Shown: positions 46,940 to 59,306, numbered from the stretch's first letter. The stretch is DNA of 64,000 bases from Siphonodentalium dalli (GCA_032622095.1 CP136065.1:91829343-91893342); one strand, 5' to 3'. Translations and numbers: made by a program. The notes: generated by a model from the sequence alone, not told the origin.

Positions 46940-47570
46940 GAGATAAACGGAGAGTCACACCAAGGATAGTCAAAGCTTAATTTGTCGTGGTTGATTTCAA
47001 TGAGGATGTTGCTTCCGATCTCAGTATATTGGTAGGACAATAGTTAGTCCATGTATCTGAGATAAACGAAGAGAGTCACACCGCGGATAGTCTTAACGCA
47101 TGATTTGTCGAGTTTGATTTCAATGATGATGTTTCTTGTGATCTCAGTATCCAATGAGTATTAACAGGACAATAATCAGTCAGTCCCTGTCTCTGAGATA
47201 AACGGAGAGATTCAAGTCGGGGGTAGTCAACGCTTAATTTGTCGAGGTTGATTTCAATTATGATGTTTTTCAGACCTCAGTGTTGGCAGGACACTAGTCG
47301 GTTAGTCCCTGTCTCTGAGATAAACGGAGAGTCATACCGAGGATAGTCAAAGCCTAGTTTGTCGAGGTTGATTTCAATGATGATGTTGCTTCCGGTCTCA
47401 GTATTGGTAGGACAATTTTCAGTCAGTCCCTGTCTCTGATGTAAACGGAGCGAGTCGAGTTGGGTGATAGTCAACGCTTATTTTGTCGAAGTTTATTTCA
47501 ATAACAATCGTGCTGTCAAGCTCATTGTTGGTAGGTCAATAGACTACAATCAGTCTCTGTCTGGTTGTTG
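46940..47570. repeat. ~122-bp tandem repeat, five copies
   Basis: GAGATAAACGGAGAGT-type starts at 46940, 47059, 47195, 47317 and 47438 (last variant GATGTAAACGG). Each has GGATAGTCAA.GC, TTTGTCGAGGTTGATTTCAAT and GTAGGACAAT. Confidence 0.88.
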
Positions 47571-47697
47571 AAACACGCTGGGTCACAAAGATCTAACCTA
47601 CATGTAGCCATCTAACTGATATCAAGGTAGTGTTGCAGGTGATACAGCCAGACGATAGATAAATAAAAGTGCAGAAGTAACCCTATATTTATTAAGA

Positions 47698-47760
47698 GAA
47701 ATGTTTAGGTAATAAGTTCAACAAACGACCTGTTGTTGAACTTATTATCTGAACATTTCC
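47698..47760. repeat. Hairpin, ~28-bp arms
   Basis: GAAATGTTTAGGTAATAAGTT pairs with the complement in AACTTATTATCTGAACATTTC with a few mismatches. Part of this sequence recurs near 44285-44335. Confidence 0.75.
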
Positions 47761-48742
47761 TATGGAATAACTACTGTCCAACTGAAAATGTTCCCTTTTC
47801 TCGAAGTTGTGCCCTCTTGTCCTTGGTTGCTTTCGTTACAAATGTGTGGGATCTTTTTGCAGATATTCCATGTGTCGATCAGTCTCTATCATCGTACACT
47901 CCTCTATGACGACCATTCCGTATATTCTGTCTGGAAGAATTTATCTCTATCTGTCGACGGCATACAGATCTCTCTGTCTGCGAAGACCCCGCAATAATAT
48001 ATTATCGTCCTCTATGGTTATCATCCTCCGTGTGCGTTAGGGCATCAGTAGCCATCGGCACATGTTTGAATCCTATCATTTATTTACATACGCCGGGTGT
48101 GTGTTTCTTTAACATTTGAAGCATTCTATATCCGCTGTGTGGTCACCAGGCGTCTGATATCGATACAGGGAAACCACACACAGTCAAGCCGGGAGAACAT
48201 TGTGTATAACCACAATTAATGTAACCGTGATCTTAGAAACAAACAACTTAAATGGCGGGAAATACCGACAAGGTGTCGGGGAGTATTGTTGATACACCAT
48301 TACACGATGCTCTTGTAAACACGCGAAAGTGCAAACCGATCAATGGAACACGCGTTTTACGTCACATTCCAAACGATTTTATGCACAAACCCGCCCAGTG
48401 CATATAGGCCGTTGCAGAATACGGACATATTCATGAACGCATCCAACGACTTGTTAGCAGGGACGTGGCTAGAGGGTCCCGGTCGGTGGTGTTCACCTTG
48501 AAATTTCCAAGTGTATACCCCCCCCCCTTAACCAGACAAAACTCCCAGCTTCACGCCGCCCTTTGGTTCCTCAAGATTTCCAACTATTGGAAATGTTCAA
48601 CATAAAAACCCCAAACGTTGGACAATTTCCAACTGCTAGGCATTTTTGACCAACAGTAATATATGCTACTGGTTCTGACTGGTTGGTCTAAAATAAACAA
48701 ATTCCCCACGAACTACTGTTGGAAGAGTCTCTGATTGCTAGT

Positions 48743-49811
48743 CAGGGATGTGGCTAGAGGGGGGGGGGTGTGGGGGTGTCTCACCCCCCCCCCCCCCCAG
48801 CAGAGAGCTATATTTTCAATAGTTGGAAATTTCATACCTGCCACAACGAAATTTCACACCAACAATAGGTTGAACATGTTCTTGTAGTTTGATTATAAAA
48901 CAATTTATTGGGGGGATTTGTTGTTTTTCGACTAATATTTGCATATGTTCCTATTTTTTGTCAAAATTTTTGACAGAAATGGACATCAGTTGGAAATTTT
49001 CCAACCTTAGGGGGGGTGACAGGTTGGAAATTTCCAACACTTGGAAAGCTTGTGTCCTGGTCCCTACCCCGTGGCCAGTCAAAAACTTCTAGTTAATTTA
49101 ACAAAACAATATTGTCATACAATTGGTCAACATTGTCATTGGAATTGTCATCAGTTGGAAATTTTCCAACCTAAGTGGGGGTGTAGGGTTTGAAATTTCC
49201 AACAGTAGGAAGGCTTGAGGCTAGACTAGATGTTAGGATTTTGCGATTTTCTTGTTCAGATTTCAAAATTTTCGCACACCGGGCCGAACCATGGTCGGCC
49301 CGGTGTGTCATTGCCCCATCCACGTGGCCAATACAAAACTGCTAATTAGTTTAGCAAAACAATATTTTACTACATTTGGTCAAACTTGTAGACATAAATG
49401 GTCATCAGTTGAAGAATTTTCCAACCTGAGGGGGAGCATGAGGTTTGAAATTTCCAACACTAGGAAAGCTTCAGTTGAGGCCAGTCTAGATGCTAGGATT
49501 TGCGATTTTCTTGTATATAGTTTGAAAATTTTTCTCACACCCGGGCCAAACAACCATGGTTGGCCCGGTGTTTCCTGATCTGTTGTCGGTAGCTGTGTGC
49601 ATTTGTCTGGAATTAGATCACTAGTTGTTTTTTTGGGGGGCAATTTTCAGGTTAAAATATCTTAATGTTCTCATACTGGGAAAATAGGAGCATGGCTTAT
49701 GAATATATAGGAAATTAGGCCTGAGCATGAGGTACAAGGGGGGGGGGTGCAGTTGGAAATTCCCAAGGTGGACACCCCCCCCCCAGCGGAGACCCTCTAG
49801 CCACATCCCTG
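48743..49811. mobile_element. Non-autonomous hAT-type element with perfect 8-bp target duplication
   Basis: Left end CAGGGATGTGGCTAGAG and right end CTCTAGCCACATCCCTG are exact inverted repeats. The flanking 8 bp are TTGCTAGT on both sides (48735-48742 and 49812-49819), the hAT signature. The interior has three ~200-250-bp repeats built on GTTGGAAATTTTCCAAC and G/C runs, and no transposase. Another end of the same family (CAGGGACGTGGCTAGAGGG) starts near 48459. Confidence 0.92.
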
Positions 49812-50052
49812 TTGCTAGTATACTATATATATTCGCAATACATAGCGTATAACTACCGAATTATGTATGTCGTGAAAATATTATTTACAAGAAAATACAT
49901 TCGAATTTAGATAATTTAAAGGTGTCCTAAATCTGATCATTTATGGGACCATCTCATTTGTTACTCAACAGAATATATTCAACAAATGAATTAATTTGAG
50001 CCATGGATTAGTGCAAAATACACTCGTGTGCTCTGTGAAAGATGCAAACAAA

Positions 50053-50117
50053 ATGGTAATTATAATGAAAACGATTTATGACTCCAATCATAAATTCATT
50101 TTCATTATAATTACCAT
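50053..50117. repeat. Hairpin with perfect 19-bp arms
   Basis: ATGGTAATTATAATGAAAA (50053-50071) and its exact complement (50099-50117), with further inner pairing. It lies next to a TTAAAGGT...GATCA sequence (49917) resembling the TTAA MITE end. Confidence 0.8.
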
Positions 50118-50439
50118 GTTACGGCGTTAGTTTTTAAAAATTCCGATTTAAAAACATTTAATTAAATTAATAAAAAAAAAAATAAGCTCACTATGGGAAG
50201 CTATTTGGACGAGGATATGTTGCAGCACCAGATTGCGCTCTTCATAATGTGTTTTCACTGTGGCCCGCGCCATTCAAATAGGTTCATATTGGACCTAAAT
50301 ATTTACATTGGTTTATGTTAGACTAATTTATTCTGGAAGAAGCCATGCATAGTGGATATATACCCATTATTCAGTTGGATATTTGACTTAAAATATTTGA
50401 TTCTGTAATAAGCCCATAGTATCCTTTGTTCAGATATTT

Positions 50440-50590
50440 AAACGACCAAAATGTGCGCGAAACGCACAAAGTGGCCGCCGCTGATTAAAGGCTCTATTTA
50501 AGATAAAAATGTGCGCACAGCGCACACAGGGGGCCGCGGGCATCTAACGCACAAAGGGACCACAGGCCCCTCCGGCATTGAATAAAGGCT
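50440..50590. repeat. Two-copy GC-rich repeat (AAATGTGCGC...GCGCAC)
   Basis: AAAATGTGCGCGAAACGCAC...GGCCGC and AAAATGTGCGCACAGCGCAC...GGCCGC recur ~70 bp apart, each followed by TAAAGGCTC-type sequence. Confidence 0.6.
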
Positions 50591-50839
50591 CCCTCTGGGA
50601 GTCTGTTTCAGCTAGTTATATCATATACGGCGTGTACAACGAAAAACAAACGATTAAATCAGTGTTGACTCAAAAGAAACATTCTTCGACTTGGAATATT
50701 AAAGACAGTTTTACAATAGGTCTTTCCTGGTATGGTAAAATAAAGAGCGTTTATATCACGTTTTGGCGAAAGTTGAAAACATTTCAAAATATTCATAGTT
50801 CTGGCAAGTCTTTCAAGTACGGTGGCTGAAATATCTAGA

Positions 50840-52730
50840 CATTTCGAAATAAATATAATTTGTATGTCCTAATCAGCCACCCTACACAAGATTATGTTGA
50901 GTCTGTATATAAGTATTTCGTGTTTTTATCGACCTATTTTGATGACCGGGACGTGATATTATTTGGTAACTGGTATGTCTAATTTGATGTATGAAGGTTA
51001 CAAGTCGCTCAATTACTATGGCACATTGTGGTCCATGCTTATTACATGTATGCTATGATTGCTATCCGATTTCTTCTAATCCTCGAGGTTATTTGCTGTG
51101 CATCGAGAATGGTTAAGGCGCATGATTAATACAGATTAGAGTTAATCCGATACTGTTTTGTTCTGAAGTTCAATAGCCTTCGAAATAATTATGAAATTGT
51201 CGTAAAGAACGAACTCATCAAAAAGCAATTCCCCAAAAGAATTGCAAAAGACCTACAAAGTGGCACATACCTACTCAATCATAACCACTCAGAAAAAATG
51301 AATAAATGTTATTGCTCACTTGTGTCTTTACTTGATGATATTATTAAGATGTTTATTTCCACTCGCTAATCATTATAGACGAACTACGGTCTATCTGGAG
51401 AAACATTGTTTGTAACACACCTTTTGATCATCTGTAGATCTGAGTTTTGATAGCCTTTAACGTGGTCTAACAGTACGTTCCAGTTTTGAAAACTAATTTG
51501 GGGTCAAACGACTGAGTTTTCGATCATTGCGCATCACCGGAAATATAAAGTAGAAGCTATATACACATATAATCTTAGACTAATGTTATATTAATAAGAA
51601 ACACCAATATGGTTCAGCGGCTAGATTTTCAACGGTGCTCATCTCTAACGCTCTGCATGGTTCAACGTCGTCCTGATGCAGCGCTATTGCACTATATATA
51701 TGCACCAGTTTATAACAGTCATGTCGATATATAGCACAGCCTTTTATGAGAGTATATGACCACACGTACGTCCCTCGAAATAGTTGGGGGTCTTGTCGTT
51801 TGCTTTACACACATCCTCGCTTATAAATAATCCACATTCCAAATTTGAATGCAATCATGCAGACAACTATGACTACAGTTATCATCACATCAATACAATC
51901 ACAAATTCATAGTAGGAAAGGTACATACTTCCAAATCAAAAATGACCGGACCGGAGTCATCGGACCCACCTTTGAACTTTGTAACTTGACCCGCATTTTC
52001 ATGTGAGTATAAACCGGATATGGCCGAGCCGTCGAGATTTGGTGGTTACACTGGTTTAAATATGTTTCGGAGTGGACATCAAAATAAAATAGCATTGGAA
52101 CAGGAATTAACACTTTGTAGTAAAGTTTGAATTTTGTGGTAGGTTTCTACAACATAATTTTTTTAGTGCGGTTTTGACACTAGTTACGAAAACACAAGAT
52201 TTAAAGGCGAATTTCCCATGATATTTTTGCATAAAAGGTTTCCGCAAACTGTCAATCTTTCAGATTAAAAACAATTTTGGACCTAGGATTTATATTGTAA
52301 ACAGTATACGCTGGTGCTGCCTGTTACAGAGGTAAGATAGACAACTCTGTAGATATTGTGAATATTGGTGGCGTAGATAACTCTTGTAGATTGGCACACG
52401 ACGGTATATCACACACGATGAAATATGTGACTTGGCACCAGGCGACGGGCCTACCTATTATCCCTATATCACATTGATCGAGACCACTCTGTCTTAATGA
52501 ACAATTTATAGTTTTTCAAGCATCTTCGGATGAGGTCTATTGCTGGAAATTGATACAGGAACTAATCATCTTAGAACAAAAGATTCATGGCATTCTTTCT
52601 TCAAGGAGTGTACTTTCTGGAGATGTTATTCCAAGAACTATTATTTAAAAGGTGGTCGCCTAGCTTTTTTACTAGCGGCAAATTGGTTATGCTCGACATA
52701 AATATGTTCGATACTGAGACTTCATCACAC
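50840..52730. other. No gene recognised
   Basis: Single-copy-looking AT-rich DNA. No frame above ~70 codons and no repeat structure I can support. Confidence 0.5.
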
Positions 52731-53166
52731 ATGGTCAAGTAGTTCTGGTAATATGCTATGGTGTTGGGTGGTCCTGCTCATTTTTCCATAATGTTAGTGA
52801 GACAAATTTATACCGTTCTTTTTCTTTAATTCCAACTTTCGGTTTTTTTGGCAATCTGCATGATTGAAGACGCTGTTTAAATTATTAAAAACGCCGATAC
52901 TCAAGCAGACGGACACAAAAATAAACATTTCAAGATAAACAAAGTTGAATAACTCCGAACGGACTACCCATACCAATATATTGAACAATCTCATGAATGT
53001 CATCATAGCCATGCCAAAGTTCATAGAGATCCGACAACATGTGATTGAGATATCTGCTTAGATGGACGGACGTCCGGACAGATGACCGGACGCATTTAAT
53101 CAAGTGTAGCCATTTCACAGTTACAATGTTCGACTTCTATCTTTCCACATCACCGACACAATGCGT

Positions 53167-53490
53167 TACAAGAAAACCATAATCAGAAATGGTAACGCCC
53201 CCAAGATCATATTATTATCCATAAATATAAATTATAATATAAAATATATTGGTTACATGAATGCACCGCCTCATAATTCCGTTAAAACAACTAATCCTTC
53301 AAATTATTACAAAAAACTACGGTTTATTACTGTAGGTTTCTCATTCACCCAGAAAGCTTCTAAATGCGGATCAAAAATCGGAGGCATTGTTTTCCCGCGA
53401 TAAAATCTTCAAGAGTGCATGGCCCAGCCATTCTTCATACCTAAACATCGAAGGCAAATAACGCGGTCATAATAGTTACATACTGCAACT
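53167..53490 (-). repeat. Dispersed repeat, inverted copy of 27227-27645
   Basis: The reverse complement is collinear with the copy before ependymin exon 3, from TGCAGTATGTAAC.ATTATGACCGCGTTA to the GGGGGCGTTACCATTTCTGATTATGG end. Confidence 0.8.
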
Positions 53491-53599
53491 ATAAGACATC
53501 CAGCGAATACACACCCCAAGCAAATCCGAAATGTGTTGTCCTGCTATATATCCCATCGCTATAGCTCAATTTGACACGGCCAGATTAGCCTTCCTACAA

Positions 53600-54138
53600 T
53601 ATCCTAAAACAATAAAGCTTCTCAAATCATCCGCATAGTCAATAGAACTTTCACGAACTTGGACATCGACACTTTCTAATCGCTCTACATAAGCTTGGTC
53701 AGACCTATCATCGAATATTGTAACTCTGCATGGAGCCCACATCACAAATATCAAAGCATTGTGTTAGAGAAATACAAAGAAAAGCAACGAAACTAGTTCG
53801 TCAAATCAAAACTCTATGCTACCGAGACCGGATGATAGGACTCAATCTGATTTAGAAGAGATCTAATCGAGATATATAAACTGTTGAATGGTCATTACAA
53901 TATCAATGCCTGTGATCTATTAGAAATACATTCATCAGGAAGAACAAGAGGACATAATAAAAAGCTACAGATGCCCATTGTTAACAAGGCCATAGGAAAA
54001 TATTTCTTCACGCAGAGGGTGGTAAATAGCTGGAACTCTCTGCCAGACTTCGCTGTTGAGGCTCCAACACTCGATCAATTCAAAATATACATAGACTCAT
54101 TCTTCTATTATATAACATACGAGTTCGACGACAAGTAA
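53600..54138 (+). pseudogene. Degenerate LINE 3' fragment (C-terminal RT region)
   Basis: Split across frames: SLVRPIIEYCNSAWSPHHK, then RKATKLVRQIK, then IEIYKLLNGHYNINACDLLEI, TRGHNKKLQMP and KYFFTQRVVNSWNSLPD. These are the conserved post-RT segments of L2/CR1/Rex-like LINEs. The final 84 codons (53884-54138) are open. At least two frameshifts and several stops lie upstream. Confidence 0.8.
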
Positions 54139-54286
54139 TATGTTCAAGTGACTCACAAGTAAATATCGAATGACGATACATATATTTGTAAACAAACATT
54201 GCAAATAATGTTATTGGGACGAAAAGTCGCAAAATTTTTTCCGTATTATGATGATGATGATGATATGATTTATAGAACAAACCACT

Positions 54287-54420
54287 ATTATGATGATCGT
54301 GTCGTTATTTGTTTAAAATACGTATCAATTAACATATAGGCACCCGTTCCCTCTTTAATTAAAATCAACATATTTCGACCATTTTATGGGATCTCCGCGA
54401 AACGGGGACCTATACTGCAA
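54287..54420. repeat. Dispersed repeat, partner at 59446-59600
   Basis: TTATGATGATCGTGTCGTTATTTG, ATACGTATCAATT and CACCCGTTCCCTC are shared, followed by GGGAC.TCCGCGAA-type sequence. Confidence 0.75.
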
Positions 54421-54585
54421 CTTGTCACTTACCGGGAAAACCCATTATCTATTTATAAAACGCCCAGTGAACCATAGATGGATAGAATCTCTATGACAGT
54501 ATAAACCGAGGGCGTTAATTTACGCCTATATATACTATGTGTGTTTACTGCTACGATCATCTGGCCGTGCCAATGGGGCGATGGG

Positions 54586-55150
54586 GCACCTAGTACAAAC
54601 GCTATCGCATGCCAAATGGGGTGGGATGCTGAAAAATCGCAAGCCAATTTGCGCGCGATTTAGTTTGCCGTGTCCCGCGTGACTCAGCATCGCATGCGAA
54701 TATGTTTCGATTGTAAAATTCAAAGAAATGTAACTCTAACATACCCGTTATTTAGTAAAAAATCATACCAAAAGAATGACACCACAAAGAGACACGTTTC
54801 AAAAACACTATAGGAAAAATCACTTTTAGGGTGGGTGGGCTTGGGGGAGGCGGACGGCACTGTCTAAGACCTGTTGGGAAACACAAAATTCAAACTGTTA
54901 TTGAAGATTAAGCAACGTCACCCCTTTTTCAAATTGATATCGAGGCAGTCAGGTCGCGCCAGCGACCGCTGCCGCGGGGGCCTGATGGCTCATAAAAACA
55001 ACTCTATATATAAGCGCCCGCGGCTACCACTTTATAGCATCAAGGGTAGACTGAGCAAATCGAGACGGGATGCTGGTCCCGCCAAACTCTCCAGACGGCA
55101 TCGACATATCAAAACGCATGCGATTCTCGCCTATCGTATCCGTATTTGGA
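54586..55150. repeat. Large dispersed repeat, copy 1 (TATA-containing, possible solo LTR or promoter-like)
   Basis: Nearly identical to parts of 63347-64000: GCACCTAGTACAAACGCTATC... and the block from TTCAAACTGTTATTGAAG to CATATCAAAACG. The second block has TATATAAG (about 55008-55015) followed by a GC-rich stretch, like a promoter or LTR. Tandem GGGGATATCTCGCAGGACAAC words follow at 55174 and 55278. Confidence 0.8.
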
Positions 55151-55369
55151 CGAGATTGTAAGACCATAGCCTGGATGGGGATATCTCGCAGGACAACACA
55201 CTTCGGGTGTCACGCTATGAGATTTATTTTAGGAAATTGTAGTAAGGCTGACCTGGCCTTGTGAGTGGAGCTATAGCGATGGGGATATATCCCAGGACAA
55301 CACATTTCGGTGTTCGCTAATGGATCTTCGCGGATGTCTCAGTGTTGCAGTATGATAAACATGCATTAA

Positions 55370-55470
55370 TAAGACGTAGTTGTTGTAATAATTTGAAGGT
55401 TTAGTTGTTTTAACGGAATTCTGAGGTGGTGCATTCTTGAAACCAATATATTTTATATTATAATTTATAT
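55370..55470 (+). repeat. Partial copy of the 27227-27645 repeat
   Basis: TAGTTGTTGTAATAATTTGAAGG, TTTTAACGGAATTCTGA and GGTGCATTC.TGAAACCA are shared. Confidence 0.8.
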
Positions 55471-55490
55471 ATATATAACATTATACCTTT

Positions 55491-56074
55491 GTGACAACAC
55501 ACAATCCACACCACTTTAATATATCTGCAAAAGCCCAAGAATTACTACCAATTCTTCATACCAGTAATAAAATGCGATCTTTGGTGATCAAAGCGGACAT
55601 TTTACCCAGCAAGCGTCAACCAAGGAACCTAAAACGCATGCTCACTGGTGCTAAATTCACGACAACAGATCTAAGGAATATAAAGTCAACAAGTGTGACG
55701 ATCCCAGATGTAAAGCGTGCCAGCACATCATAGAAGGAAATACTATTACCCTTAAGAACGGTATGAAGATATACACCAATGCCGATATGACGTGCAAGAC
55801 AGTAAATCTGATATACTGTATAGTGTGTGATGGATGCGGAGAAAGCTATATTGGGAAAACTGGCAATAGTGTGGTTGAGCGTATGCGAATCCACCGACAG
55901 CATATTAAGCAGCCAGAATACAGGAAGATTCCATTGAGTGCCCATCTGGACGAGTGTGGAAGAAAGAGTTTCCATGCCTTCCCGTTCTGCAAGATGTACA
56001 AGAGCAAAATACATCGCAAGATTCGGGAAGATTTCTTCAAAATCCTGTTCAAAGCAAAACTAAATGCTGACTAA
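55491..56074 (+). pseudogene. Penelope-like element fragment with GIY-YIG endonuclease
   Basis: First part: end of an RT with PRNLKRMLTGAKF. After a frameshift near 55670-55690 come a Cys-rich linker (KCDDPRCKACQHI, EGNTITLKNGMKIYTN) and the GIY-YIG domain: NLIYCIVCDGCGESYIGKTG, R(MRI)H and the helix to ~56074. This RT-linker-endonuclease order is specific to canonical Penelope-like elements. 5' truncated. The stop at 56072-56074 is intact. Confidence 0.82.
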
Positions 56075-56263
56075 TGACGTAATAGCCGGAAGTGCATGGG
56101 AGAGTTATCTCCCTTGCGTCTATTACGTACGACAATAACAGTCTACTGAAGAGTGCAATGATACTAAGCACGAAATGCCTCTAGACTTACAAATGTATTA
56201 AATTATCGTTTTATAAGTCATGTCTCCATTCTTTTGGATCACATATATATATATATATATATA

Positions 56264-56998
56264 CTAGAAGGTGACCCGACTTTGTCCGGGCTTTGACCTT
56301 GAATTGTCCATTTTGAAGGTCAAGGTCACGTGGGGGTCACGATGAGATCAGTCCAAAACTCAGCCCGGACAAAAGTACCCGACAAACGTGCCCGTCGAAA
56401 TCCATCCGGTTTTACCCGATTTGACCTTGAATTGATCATTTTGAAGGCCAAGGTCAGGTCGGGGTCACGACTCGACCCGTCCAAAACACTCAGTTGACAA
56501 AAGTACCCCCATGTATCAAATTTCGTCGAAATCCCATCAAAATTGGCGATTTGACCTTGAATTGACCCGATGTCAAGGTCAACGTCACGTCGCACGGGCA
56601 CACGAATATGCTTATGAGACTCCCCACACGAATGTAGCCCCACATACCAAGTTTCATCGAAATCCCGTGATATTCGAGCGTTTGACCTTGAAATGACCCG
56701 ATTTCAAGGTCACGTCGCACGGGCAAATTAATAGGTTTATGCCACTCTCCGACCGAAGATACCACCACATACCAAGTTTCATCGAAAGCCCGTGATATTC
56801 GGGCGTTTGACCTTGAAATTACCCGATTTCAAGGTCAAAGTCACGTCGCACGGGCAAATTAATAGGCCTATACCAGTTCCCGGCCGAAAATACACCCACA
56901 TACCAAGTTTCATCGAAATCGGTTCGGTCGTTTTCGAGTCCATCGCGAACACACAGACACACAGACAGACAGATCTTCCAAAATATATAATAGACTAG
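56264..56998 (+). repeat. 'GTCCGGGCT' repeat family 1, full copy
   Basis: Inserted beside a TA microsatellite. Head CTAGAAGGTGACCCGAC, about four internal ~120-bp modules with TTGACCTTGAAATGACCCG and ACGTCGCACGGGCAAATTAAT, tail CACAGACAGACAGA then AAAATATATAATAGACTAG. Homologous to 11808-12420. Confidence 0.9.
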
Positions 56999-58995
56999 CC
57001 GATGAGCCCGACGTTGTCCGGGCTATTCAAAAACCAAATTTCAAGTCGATAGCTCTACCCGTTTCCGAGATCTGGTCTGCGCATGCGCGAAGCTGGCATC
57101 CCACGGGCTCGGCGACCCGATAAAATTCGTATCCGTGGCAAGATACATTCACATACCAAATTTCAAGTCGATAGCTCCACCCGTTTCCGAGATCTCGTCT
57201 GCGCATGCACCAAATTTCAAGTCGATAGCTCTACCCGTTTCCGAGATCTGGTCTGCGCATACGCGAAGCTGGCGTCGCACGGGCTCGGCGACCCGATAAA
57301 ATTCGTATCCGGGGCAAGATACATTCACATACTAAATTTCAAGTCGATAGCTCCACCCGTTTCCGAGATCTCGTCTGCGCATGCGCTGCACGGGCGTCGC
57401 ACGGGCTCGCCAATACGACAACGACGACCACCTGGTCAAACTACACACACGTACCAAGTTTCGTCCCGATCGGTCGAGAATCGTAGATTTGTATAAATGA
57501 CATACATACATACAGACAGACACACAGGCAAACAGAGGAAATATATATAGATAGCCGATGAGCCCGACGTTGTCCGGGCTATTCAAAAACCAAATTTCAA
57601 GCGATAGCTCTACCCAGCCCGACGTTGTCCGTGCTATTCAAAAACCAAATTTCAAGTCTAGCCGATGAGGCCGACGTTGTCCGGGCTATTCAAAAACCAA
57701 ATTTCAAGTCGATAGCTCTACCCAGCCCGACGCTATTCAAAAACCAAATTTCAAGTCGATAGCTCTACCCGTTTCCGAGATCTGGTCTGCGCATGCGCGA
57801 AGCTGGCGTCGCACGAGCTCGGCGACCCGATAAAATTCGTATCCGGGGCAAGATATATTCACATACCAAATTTCAAGTCGATAGCTCCACCCGTTTCCGA
57901 GATCTCGTCTGCGCATGCGCGAAGCTGGCGTCGCACGGGCTCGACGACCCGACAAAATTCGTATCCGGGGCAAGATACATTCACATAGCAAATTTCAAGT
58001 CGATAGCTCCGGGCTATTCAAAAACCAAATTTCAAGTCGACAGCTCTACCCGTTTCCGAGATCTGGTATGCGCATGCGCGAAGCTGGCGTCGCACGGACT
58101 CGGCGACCAGATAAAATTCGTATCCGGGGCAAGATACATTCACATAGCAAATTTCAAGTCGATAGCTCCACCCGTTTCCGAGATCTCGTCTGCGCATGCG
58201 CGAAGCGGGCGCCGCACGGACTCGGCGACCCGATAAAATTCGTATCCGGGACAAGATACATTCACATAGCAAATTTCAAGTCGATAGCTCCACCCGTTTC
58301 CGATATCTCGTCTGCGCATGCGCGAAGCAGGCGCCGCACGGGCTCGCCAATACGACAACGTCCACCGCCTGGTCAAACTACACACACGTACCAAGTTTCG
58401 TCCCGATCGGTCGAGAATCGTAGATTTGTATAAATGACAAACAAACAGACAAACAAACAGACAGAGGTCTTCAAAATATATATGAGACTAGCCGATGAGC
58501 CCGACGTTGTCTGGGCTATTCAAAAACCAAATTTCAAGTCGATAGCTCCACCCTTTTTCGAGATTTGGTCTGCGCATGCGCGAAGCTGGCGTCGCACGGG
58601 CTCGGCGACCCGATAAAATTCGTATCCGGGGCAATATACATTCACATACCAAATTTCAAGTCGATAGCTCCACCCGTTTCCGAGATCCGGTCTGCGCATG
58701 CACGAAGCTGGCGCTGCACGGGCTCGGCGACCCGATAAAATTCGTATCCGGGGCAAGATACATTCACATACCAAATTTCAAGTCGATAGCTCCACCCGTT
58801 TCCGAGATCTCGTCTGCGCATGCGCGAATCGGGCGCCGCACGGGCTCGTCAATACGACAACGTCCACCGCCTGGTCAAACTACACACACGTACCAAGTTT
58901 GGTCCCGATCGGTCGAGAATCGTAGATTTGTATAAATGACAAACATACAAACATACAAACAGACAGACAGACAGAGGTCTTCAAAATATATATGA
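56996..58995 (+). repeat. 'GTCCGGGCT' repeat family 2, array with 122-bp internal period
   Basis: Three to four head-to-tail copies start CTAGCCGATGAGCCCGACGT at about 56996, 57553, 57658 and 58488. Inside, 122-bp modules (CAAATTTCAAGTCGATAGCTC, CCGTTTCCGAGATCT, TGCGCATGCGC) repeat with exact spacing (for example 57788/57910 and 58069/58191/58313). Copies end in ACAGACAGA then AAAATATATATGAGA. Frames open over hundreds of bases are products of the repeat. Confidence 0.92.
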
Positions 58996-59010
58996 GATAT
59001 ATATATATAT

Positions 59011-59223
59011 GCCTAATAATATGATCTTGATGGCGTTACCATTTCTGATTATTATGGCTTTCTTGTACATGGACTATGGACTGAGCCACTGGTGAGCTCT
59101 TGAACATAATGCCACATTACTTGTGTTAACGGTTGGTGGTGGCGGTATACGCATATGAAATTCAAACAAAACAAGAAAACCATAGTCAGAAATGGTAACG
59201 CCACCAAGATCATGTTATTAGCC
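59011..59223. mobile_element. Foldback with ~53-bp arms
   Basis: GCCTAATAATATGATCTTG...TTCTTGT at 59011-59066 is inverted at 59171-59223. The arm equals the terminal ~50 bp of the 27227-27645 repeat. Confidence 0.85.
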
Positions 59224-59272
59224 ATAAATATAATTTATAATATAATTATAATATAAAATATTATTCATTATT

Positions 59273-59306
59273 CATTAGTTAGCGCTAATATAGGCGCTAA
59301 CTAATG
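59273..59306. repeat. Perfect 13-bp hairpin
   Basis: CATTAGTTAGCGC and GCGCTAACTAATG with an 8-nt loop. Confidence 0.8.

Noticed and set aside
51375-51420. Short resemblance to ependymin exon 3 (ACTACGGTCTATCTGGAG)
   Set aside because: Only ~20 bp match and the downstream sequence does not follow the family; likely chance.
55000-55060. Histone-type promoter
   Set aside because: TATATAAG is present but no histone coding sequence follows; the block is a repeat.
57083-58935. Several frames of 75-172 codons on both strands
   Set aside because: They come from a 122-bp repeat; since 122 is not a multiple of three, the same sequence opens in all three frames. No domain.
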